Below are positions 6,869 to 12,562 of a stretch of DNA of 12,562 nucleotides, piece by piece (the stretch's first letter is position 1; every line of letters starts with the position of its first letter). The translations under genes and the position numbers were made by a program. This DNA comes from CAZJHX01 sp964545715 (GTDB lineage Bacteria; Myxococcota_A; UBA9042; GCA-2863065). The stretch spans positions 1 to 12,562 of the forward strand of contig CAZJHX010000232.1 in assembly GCA_964545715.1 (NCBI GenBank). Reading direction: 5' to 3'. A model generated the notes under the pieces. That model did not search any database. It saw only the letters and a list, made by a program, of their open reading frames with translations, and had not been told where the DNA came from.

Positions 6869-9075
6869 CTACCCTGCTCTTCGGATCTTTTTCAGGCGCG
6901 CTTTACATGCCTTTAGGGCGTCGTCGTTTTCTATAAGGCGACCACCAAAAACGACGTCCTCGTACAGCTTCACTACCTCGGCGGCCTGCTCGGCTGCATA
7001 GGGGCTCTGGGCATGCAGACCGCGCACGATTCCGCCCGCGCTGGTCGCTGCCGTGACGTTCACTCCGCGTCGCCGGGCCAGCCGGATGAGCGAGTTGTAC
7101 AACCGGCGCACAGCTTTCGTGTGTCGGGTGTCGCTGCGGACCGCGCGCTTGCGGCCGTCGGACTTGCGGCGCCACCGCAGCCGGCGACGATTCAGCCAGA
7201 TGATCAGCCCCAACAGGACCACCGCAAACGCCACAATCCACCAGCGTTTGATATACGGCGCGATCTCAAACTTGCCCTTGGGCATGAAGTCGCCCAGGCC
7301 GGAGATCTTCTCGCCAATGCCGCGCAGGAAGTCGATCTGGCGCTCCAGATCCCACCGAATGACCCACTTGTACCAAAGCAGCTGCAGCGAATCCATGTAC
7401 CGCATCAGGTCGGCCCACAGCCCCTCATCTGCGCCCACGAGCGACCCGCTGGGCGGCGTCGGATCGAACACGATCCACCCGTAACCCGTAAACCAGACCT
7501 CCACCCACGAGTGCGCGTCCGCCTGCCGAATCGAGATGTAGTTGCCCGCCTCGTTGTACTCGCCACCAAAGAAGCCGCCGACCGGCCGCGCAGGAATCCC
7601 CAGCGAGCGCGCCATGATCACCATCGCCGACGAGAAGTACTCGCAGTGCCCGCGCTCGATGCCGAAGAGAAAGTCCGACAGCGGGTCCTCGGCGTCGTGA
7701 CCGCCCTCCAGGCTGTACTCGTAGTTGGTGATCAGGTGCTTCTCCAGCGCCGCCACCTTGTCGTACGCGTTCTCCGCGCCTGCTTTCTCAACGATCTCCT
7801 TGGCCAGCCGGCGAATCCGCGAGTCGATCGGCGGCAGCTGCAGATAGCGCTCCAATGTGTGGTGATACGTCGGATCCGCCGTGCGCAAAATCGTGGGATG
7901 GCGCGTCACCCGCGTGCTCTTCACCNNNNNNNNNNGGGGTCTTTCTTCCGCTGTTTTCTCGGCGGCGCCGCCCCCGACCGGGACCGATAGATCAGGTCCT
8001 CATCGGCGTCCTCGAAAAAGCGGGTCTTGTAGCGCGGGTTGAACACATATCGCTCGTCCAACAGGTCCCGCACGCCGGTCACGCGCGCCTCGCCAAACAC
8101 GGTCTTGCGCCCGATCGCCAGGTTCTCCAGAAACACCCGCTGCGTGAACTTCAGCGAGTCATCCGGCGTGCGCCCCCAGTGCCGCACACCGACAAACCCG
8201 TCCTGCGTATACCCCAGCCGCCACAGCACCCGGTCGCTCTTGGACCACGCGTTGTCCTTGTACTGGTCGAAGCTGATGCCCTTCATGCGCAGCGGCAGCA
8301 CCTCTTTGATGGTGGCGCCCTCGATCTCCACCCGCATGATGATCGTCTGGTCCATCTTCAGCTTGCCGAAGCTGCCCAGCTCCATACCGCTGCTGTCAAA
8401 GCCGCTGACCGGCGTGCCCGTCTGCTTGTGCTGCCCGAAAAAGCCCAGGCCCAGGCGCGGGAAGAACAGGAAGACCACTATCGAGAACGCAAAGATGACC
8501 AGCGCCAACACGCTTGTGCCCGCCAGAAAGCCCGGGCCGATCAGCTGCCGCATCCGCCGACTGCCGTACCCGCCCTCAGGCCGCTGCGGATCCTCGACCC
8601 CCTCCTCCGCGTTCAGGCGATCGATGTCGCGGCGCAGGTGAAGCAGCACCAGCGCCCACGTCAGAAACACGACGTAACACAAAAAGCAGATCGCAAAGCT
8701 CAGCGTCGGGTTGATCACCGCGCCCGAGACCAGCTGCAAAAAGCTCAGCGCGTACAGCTGGTAGTAGTCGCGGGTCGTCAGCGGCTGGAAGAGCTTGGCC
8801 ACCACCATCAGCGACGCGAAGTAGACCGCATTGCGCAGCCAGTCGCCGCTGCTCAGCGCAAGGGCGAAGAAGCTGCCCAGCGCCAGGACCAGGATCGTGT
8901 TCCAAACCAGCGCCGACGAGAACTCGGGACGGCCGCCATACACCGCTGAGGCCGCGATGGCCGGCACGCACAACATCCAGTAGATCGCCGGCAGCTCGCC
9001 GGACAGAAACAGCACCAGGAAGCCGACCGAGACCAGCAGATAGCAGACGACTTTGTGGGTGCGCTCAAAGTCCAT
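6869..9075 (-). CDS. TgpA-like membrane transglutaminase (DUF3488/transglutaminase-like), interrupted by an assembly gap
   Basis: The N-terminal 380 residues (before the gap) contain a cluster of about six to seven hydrophobic helices ending at VFLFFPRLGLGFF, then a soluble region, as in TgpA/DUF3488 proteins. After the gap come the transglutaminase core RGHCEYFSSAM (Cys), DAHSWVEVWF (His) and FDPTPP (Asp), one further membrane helix (IVAFAVVLLGLIIWL), and a C-terminal DUF4129-like helical tail. The full catalytic triad is present, on the periplasmic side by family topology. The two parts lie in different frames only across the 10 Ns, so I treat them as one gene, not a frameshift; a true gap length of 2 mod 3 restores the frame. 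The ATG at 9075 follows a near-perfect GGAGGGG and overlaps the DUF58 stop by 11 bases. In-frame codons extend to 9114 but lack this site. The native substrate is unknown. Confidence 0.9.
7926..7935. other. Assembly gap (10 N) inside the transglutaminase gene
   Basis: Ten ambiguous bases. The upstream half of the gene ends on a complete codon at 7936, and the downstream half needs one base (7925) plus the gap to total a multiple of three. The true length must therefore be 2 modulo 3, and the 10 Ns are a placeholder. Homologous proteins run directly from the soluble domain to the TYHHTLERYLQLPP-like segment, so the missing piece is likely short. Confidence 0.95.
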
Positions 9076-10189
9076 CGGGCAGCCCCTCCGCGCTGGACTT
9101 GAGGGTGTGCACACGCTCCGCTTTCAACAGCGCCAGGCCGCGCTGGGTCTCGTGCTGGACGAGCAGCCGCTCACCGGCTTTTGCGGACGGCGGCTCGATC
9201 GGGTCCAGCGCGAGGGCATCCGCCCCGGCATAAACAGGCACAAGGGCCAGATGATGCAGCAACGCAGTCAGGTGCCCCGCGCCACCCCCGGGCTCCACCA
9301 CCCCGTCCAGCGTCTGCACGCCGACCGCCCACCCGATGCCGGTGTAGTGCGTGGCCAGACTGGCCGCCTCGCTGATCCCGTCCTCCACGGCGCTCAGGCT
9401 GGGCTCGGTGTCGTCCTCCGACGCGTTGGGCACCAGCAGCCACACGCGCCGGTCCGCCGGGCGCTCGTACTCGCGACTGACCAGCCGCCCGATGCGCGCC
9501 GAGGTCTTCCAGTGGATATCCCGCGGATCGTCGTCAAAACGGTGCTCGCGCAGCCCGTGGTACTCGCCACCACGCCCCAAGCGCCGCCCCTCGTCCACCG
9601 CGCCCTCAGCAAACGCACCCAGATGCGGCGCCGCCACCGCGTGGATGGCCGGGTACGCCACAAACTCCAGCTCCTCGGGCACATCGCGCGACTTTCTGAA
9701 GAAGCTGAACGGGTACCGCGTCGCGATACGCAGCCCCTTGCTCTTGTGCACACCGCGCTTCTTGAAGGCGACGCGCAGCGCCACCTGCTGCGTCTCACCG
9801 GGCCCCAGCAGCAGCGTATATGCGGGCCGCTGCGAGGCCACGGCGCCGTCCTCGAACAGCTCCTCCACCTCGATGGAGAACGAGTTCATCCGCGGCTTGG
9901 TGTTGGTGATCTCGATCGCCAGAAACGTCTCACGCCCGGCGTGCAGCGCCGCCTTGAAGCGCCGTCGAACGCGCACCCCGCGCAGGCTCAGGTCGCTGAG
10001 AATGCGGCTAACCACAATAAGCGACAGCAGCATGCCCAGCACCATGTACAGCAGGTTGTTGCCCGAGTTGATCGCGCCGAAGCCCAGCCCCAGCGTCAGC
10101 CCGATAAGCAGCTTGCCCTCGCGCGTCGTCTTCAGCTGCCGCGGCCACTTGGCGCGTTCGCGCTTGCTCAGCCCGAACAGAAGGATCAC
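9065..10189 (-). CDS. DUF58 domain-containing membrane protein
   Basis: A 374-residue protein with two adjacent hydrophobic helices near the N-terminus (about 26-64, with the short polar turn NSGNN between them), a beta-rich middle region, and the DUF58 signature GGEYHGLREHRFDDDPRDIHWKTSAR (207-232), continuing to RLVSREYE. DUF58 proteins have a von Willebrand A-like fold and are almost always found next to a MoxR ATPase; their biochemical role is poorly defined, and chaperone or scaffold functions are proposed. Here the moxR gene lies immediately upstream and the transglutaminase gene immediately downstream, the standard order. The GTG start overlaps the moxR stop as GTGA, with only a weak Shine-Dalgarno, so translation probably depends on coupling. 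Length and signature are typical. Confidence 0.93.
   Translation of the reverse strand: MILLFGLSKRERAKWPRQLKTTREGKLLIGLTLGLGFGAINSGNNLLYMVLGMLLSLIVVSRILSDLSLRGVRVRRRFKAALHAGRETFLAIEITNTKPRMNSFSIEVEELFEDGAVASQRPAYTLLLGPGETQQVALRVAFKKRGVHKSKGLRIATRYPFSFFRKSRDVPEELEFVAYPAIHAVAAPHLGAFAEGAVDEGRRLGRGGEYHGLREHRFDDDPRDIHWKTSARIGRLVSREYERPADRRVWLLVPNASEDDTEPSLSAVEDGISEAASLATHYTGIGWAVGVQTLDGVVEPGGGAGHLTALLHHLALVPVYAGADALALDPIEPPSAKAGERLLVQHETQRGLALLKAERVHTLKSSAEGLPDGL
9083..9089 (-). promoter_or_regulatory. Ribosome binding site deciding the transglutaminase start
   Basis: GGAGGGG followed by a 7-base spacer (CTGCCCG) and ATG at 9075. It is the best Shine-Dalgarno match in the window and lies inside the 3' end of the DUF58 gene. 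It fixes the start at MDFERTHK, not at the in-frame codon 39 bases upstream. Confidence 0.8.
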
Positions 10190-11175
10190 CGCGGCACCGG
10201 CACCGTCTCGAGCAGCTCGTTGAGGATGGTGGCGGCCTCGTCGCGCTGTGACGCCCCGCCCTCATGATGTGAGCGCACCCACACGCGGTGACTGAACACG
10301 GGCACCACGAGCGCCTGCACGTCATCCGGCGTCGCATAGGCGCGCCCCAGCACGTACGCGCGCGCCTGAATCGCGCGATACAGAGAGATGGCACCGCGCG
10401 TCGACACGCCCAGCTCCAGGTGACGGCTCTTGCGCGTCTCTTCCACGATCGCCATCACGTAGTCCATGACGCTCTGCTCGACGTTGACCTGCTCCACGCG
10501 GGTCTGCCAGCGGCGTACGTCGTCGATCGTGGCCACAGTCGACAGCGCCTGAGCGGCGTCGGTCCAGCCGTAGCGCTCGATGATGTCGCGCTCCACGGTC
10601 AGCTCCGGATAGCCGATGCTCAGCCGCAGCATGAAGCGGTCGAGCTGGCTCTCGGGCAGCGGATAGGTGCCAAAGAACTCTTTGGGGTTCTGGGTGGCGA
10701 TCACCATAAACGGCGACGGCAGGTCGTGTGTGTTGTTGTCGATGGTGACGCGGCCCTCGCTCATCGCCTCCAGCAGGGCGCTCTGCGTGCGCGGCGTCGT
10801 CCGGTTCACCTCGTCGGCCAGCAGAATGTTGGCGAAGATCGGCCCCTTGCGAAACTCGAACTGCCCGGACTCCTCGCGAAACACCGAGACCCCGAGCACG
10901 TCCGACGGCAGCAGGTCGCTGGTGAACTGCACCCGGTGGAACTCACAGTGCACGCTGTGCGCGAGGCTGCGCGCCAGCGTCGTCTTCCCTGTCCCCGGCA
11001 CGTCCTCCAGCAGCACGTGACCGCGCGCCAGCAGTGCCGTCAGCGTCATCTCCACGATCTCGGACTTGCCACGGAAGGCGCCCTGCACGTTCTGACGCAG
11101 CTTCTCCAGCGCGTCAGAGTCCTCAGCGACCCAGGTCTCGATGGTGCCTTCTGCGATCTTCAAATCAGTGCTCAA
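10186..11175 (-). CDS. MoxR-family AAA+ ATPase
   Basis: A 329-residue cytosolic AAA+ ATPase of the MoxR group. Walker A is EDVPGTGKTT (57-66), Walker B ILLADEVNR (117-125) and sensor 1 ATQNP (160-164). The YPLPESQLDRF segment (171-181) carries the arginine-finger Arg180. A C-terminal lid follows. All ATPase residues are present. MoxR proteins act as chaperone-like ATPases for the maturation or activation of partner complexes and pair with DUF58/VWA proteins, as here. The likely start is TTG at 11175, overlapping the stop of the upstream hydrolase gene as TTGA; the upstream GGTGAG is a weak ribosome site 4 to 5 bases away. The next in-frame ATG (residue 43) would remove part of the first conserved helix, so the TTG is preferred. 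Length is normal for the family. Confidence 0.94.
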   Translation of the reverse strand: MSTDLKIAEGTIETWVAEDSDALEKLRQNVQGAFRGKSEIVEMTLTALLARGHVLLEDVPGTGKTTLARSLAHSVHCEFHRVQFTSDLLPSDVLGVSVFREESGQFEFRKGPIFANILLADEVNRTTPRTQSALLEAMSEGRVTIDNNTHDLPSPFMVIATQNPKEFFGTYPLPESQLDRFMLRLSIGYPELTVERDIIERYGWTDAAQALSTVATIDDVRRWQTRVEQVNVEQSVMDYVMAIVEETRKSRHLELGVSTRGAISLYRAIQARAYVLGRAYATPDDVQALVVPVFSHRVWVRSHHEGGASQRDEAATILNELLETVPVPR

Positions 11176-11933
11176 CGGCTCACCACGCTGTTTTTCAATG
11201 TTCCTATCCCCTCGATCGTGACCTCGATCGTGTCCCCGGGCGACAACGGCGCGACTCCGCTGGGTGTCCCGGTCGACACGATGTCGCCGGGCTCGAGCGT
11301 CATCACGTGACTGATGAATGATACGAGGTCCAGCGGCTTGTGGATCATATCCGCGGTGCTGGAGTCCTGAAGCAACTCGCCGTTCAGGCGCGTGGTCAGG
11401 CGCAGGTCGTCGGGACTCACGTCCGTCTCCACCACCGGCCCGACCGGACAGAAGGTGTCGAAGCCCTTGCCGCGCGTAAACTGCCCGTCGAAGCGCTGGA
11501 TGTCCCTGGCAGTGACATCATTGAGCACCGTGTAGCCCAGCACCCCGTCGCGGACCTCTTCAGCGCTGACACGGCTGAGGCGCTTGCCGATCACAACAGC
11601 AAGCTCGCCCTCAAAGTCCACCCGCCCGGCATCCGGCGGCAGCTCGATGGCGCCCTCGTGTGGGATGAGCGCGCTGGGCGGCTTCATGAACAGCTTCGGC
11701 AGCTCGGGAATCGGCTTGCCCATCTCCTCGCAGTGCGCGCGATAGTTGGAGCCGATGCAGACGATCTTTGTCGGGGTAGCGGGAACCAGCAGGTGAGCGA
11801 CGTCCCACATGAGTGTGTGCCCGGTGGACGTCATGCCACCCCCGAACGGGTCGCCTTCCTGCACCACGATACCGTCAGCGGTGCCTTCGCCCCAGCAGTG
11901 ACGACCCATGCAGTAGAACCTGGTGAGCTTCAA
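11172..11933 (-). CDS. Fumarylacetoacetate hydrolase-family enzyme
   Basis: A 253-residue soluble enzyme of the FAH superfamily (acylpyruvase, fumarylpyruvate hydrolase, 5-carboxymethyl-2-hydroxymuconate isomerase/decarboxylase group). Seen in sequence: an N-terminal FAH-like strand region, IGSNYRAHCEEMG, the metal-binding acids Glu108 and Glu110 in VDFEGELAVVIG and Asp139 in LNDVTARD, and the C-terminal SGVAPLSPGDTIEVTIEGIG. The three acids bind the divalent metal in this family. The exact 2,4-dioxo-acid substrate cannot be told. The TTG start at 11933 is chosen because GAGGGG lies 6 bases upstream and the protein then begins KLTRFYC, in register with homologues. A longer in-frame TTG at 11987 falls on the -35 box and has no ribosome site. 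It is the first gene of the six-gene unit, and its stop overlaps the moxR start by 4 bases. Confidence 0.92.
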   Translation of the reverse strand: MKLTRFYCMGRHCWGEGTADGIVVQEGDPFGGGMTSTGHTLMWDVAHLLVPATPTKIVCIGSNYRAHCEEMGKPIPELPKLFMKPPSALIPHEGAIELPPDAGRVDFEGELAVVIGKRLSRVSAEEVRDGVLGYTVLNDVTARDIQRFDGQFTRGKGFDTFCPVGPVVETDVSPDDLRLTTRLNGELLQDSSTADMIHKPLDLVSFISHVMTLEPGDIVSTGTPSGVAPLSPGDTIEVTIEGIGTLKNSVVSR

Positions 11934-11939
11934 ACAGTA

Positions 11940-11945
11940 CCCCTC
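11940..11945 (-). promoter_or_regulatory. Ribosome binding site deciding the TTG start of the FAH-family gene
   Basis: GAGGGG with a 6-base spacer (TACTGT) before TTG at 11933. Neither the in-frame TTG at 11987 nor the internal ATG eight codons downstream has a comparable site at proper spacing. Confidence 0.7.
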
Positions 11946-11958
11946 AAACGGCCGACGT

Positions 11959-11987
11959 AGTATGGAGGCCGCCCCCTGGGGCGTCAA
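11959..11987 (-). promoter_or_regulatory. Candidate sigma-70-type promoter for the six-gene unit
   Basis: On the minus strand, TTGACG (11987-11982, 5 of 6 consensus bases) is separated by exactly 17 bases from CATACT (11964-11959, 4 of 6). Transcription would begin about 11952, leaving a leader of roughly 18 bases with the GAGGGG ribosome site in it. A GC-rich CGCCCC/GGGGCG inverted repeat occupies the spacer. The box pair lies in the 61-base gap after the TPR gene. No experimental support is available. Confidence 0.45.
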
Positions 11988-11994
11988 TGAACGG

Positions 11995-12562
11995 CTACTT
12001 GCCGCCGCACCCCTGCATGGCCTTGTCCATCAGATGGAGGGCCTCGCGGTCGGCCAGAACGGCCTGCAGCTCGTCGCGATAGGAGCGCGGCTGCCAGCCC
12101 TCGACCTTCCACCGGGCGTCCAGGGCGGCGCGTACGGTATCGGCCGGCGGCGTCTTGCCGGCCTCGCAGCGCACATTCAGGACCACCTGCACCAGCACAA
12201 CGCGCCGCAGCGCCATGAACACGACAGGACGCTCCGGGCTCAGAGCCAGCGAGCGCCGCAGATGCTCCTCGGCGGCCTTGAAGTCGCCCTGCTTATAGTA
12301 GCTCTCGGCGATGTTGGAGTGCAGCGCGGGCTGCCGCTCGTCGAGCTTCAACCCGACCTGGAAGGCCGTGATGGCCTCTTCGGGCAGCCCGGCGGCGTTG
12401 TAGGCCACCCCGAGGTTGTTGTGAATGGCCACGCTGTCCGGCTGCACACGGGCGGCGCGCGTCAGAATCGGCAGCGCGTCGACCGTGCGCCCGGTCTGAA
12501 TCAGCACGCGCCCCAGCCGGGTCAGGGTCTCGGAGTGCTCGGGCTGCAGCTTGATCGCCTTG
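11995..12562 (-). CDS. TPR-repeat protein, 3' part (5' end outside window)
   Basis: The frame is open to the right edge, so about 188 C-terminal residues are visible and the GTG at 12507 is likely internal. At least three tetratricopeptide units are present. They have the pattern LGVAYNAAGLPEEAITAFQVGLKLDE and SNIAESYYKQGDFKAAEEHLRRSLALSP, preceded by a unit ending ILTRAARVQPD and another partial unit at the edge. A non-repeat tail follows (VVLVQVVLNVRCEAG, then YRDELQAVLADREALHLMDKAMQGCGGK). TPRs are protein-protein interaction modules, so no specific function can be assigned. It is on the same strand as the FAH-moxR unit but is separated from it by 61 bases holding a candidate promoter, so it is probably in a different transcript, though read-through is possible. 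Confidence 0.85.
   Translation of the reverse strand, partial: KAIKLQPEHSETLTRLGRVLIQTGRTVDALPILTRAARVQPDSVAIHNNLGVAYNAAGLPEEAITAFQVGLKLDERQPALHSNIAESYYKQGDFKAAEEHLRRSLALSPERPVVFMALRRVVLVQVVLNVRCEAGKTPPADTVRAALDARWKVEGWQPRSYRDELQAVLADREALHLMDKAMQGCGGK

Noticed and set aside
9053..10267. 404-codon plus-strand open frame opposite DUF58, and a similar 340-codon one at 10288-11310
   Set aside because: Both are antisense shadows of clearly recognised DUF58 and MoxR genes; composition is low-complexity Arg/Gln/His-rich with no motifs or ribosome sites of note.
11972..11983. CGCCCC-AG-GGGGCG inverted repeat as a terminator for the TPR gene
   Set aside because: Loop too tight, no following T-run, and it falls in the spacer of the candidate promoter.
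1..12562. Mobile elements, CRISPR, tRNA/rRNA or defence genes
   Set aside because: No transposase or integrase motifs, terminal repeats, spaced direct repeats or RNA gene signatures were seen; every stretch is covered by ordinary coding genes with gaps below 100 bases.

Overview
The window is GC-rich and almost entirely coding. It looks like a draft scaffold of a Gram-negative, myxobacterium- or Deltaproteobacteria-like organism. That reading is an inference from the gene types (DsbA-like oxidoreductase, Ddl, two-component/GGDEF proteins, MoxR-DUF58-TgpA cluster, many TPR and receiver fusions), the strong GC third-position bias, and the frequent GTG/TTG starts. No rRNA, tRNA, CRISPR array, insertion sequence or phage gene was seen. 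A 10-N assembly gap lies at 7926-7935.

Left part (1-4883). The window opens inside a DsbA-family thiol-oxidoreductase gene (+). It converges on a long Clp-type AAA+ unfoldase gene (-) with two ATPase modules and no ClpB-type middle domain. A short divergent region, holding an imperfect 13-bp inverted repeat, separates the unfoldase from a three-gene plus-strand run: a HAD-family phosphatase, a small membrane-anchored protein whose GTG start overlaps the HAD stop, and D-alanine--D-alanine ligase.

Right part (4880-11987, all minus strand). Six genes follow each other with 4- to 11-nt overlaps or 9- to 18-nt gaps, so they probably form one transcription unit. In transcription order they are: a fumarylacetoacetate hydrolase-family enzyme, a MoxR AAA+ ATPase, a DUF58 protein, a TgpA-like membrane transglutaminase (interrupted by the assembly gap), a receiver-GGDEF protein with a degenerate active site but an intact RxxD inhibitory-site motif, and a pseudo-receiver/J-like/TPR fusion. 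A sigma-70-like promoter (TTGACG-17-CATACT) lies just upstream of the first gene. The right edge holds the 3' part of a TPR protein gene on the same strand.

How the genes may work together. MoxR, DUF58 and TgpA-type transglutaminase form a known recurrent envelope-associated cluster. What stands out here is that the cluster runs straight into two signalling proteins, both of which have lost canonical catalytic or phosphorylation residues. A plausible reading, which is inference, is a phosphorylation- and c-di-GMP-sensing branch attached to an envelope transglutaminase module. Ddl (peptidoglycan precursor synthesis) is convergent with the far end of this unit and overlaps it by four bases at the stop codons.
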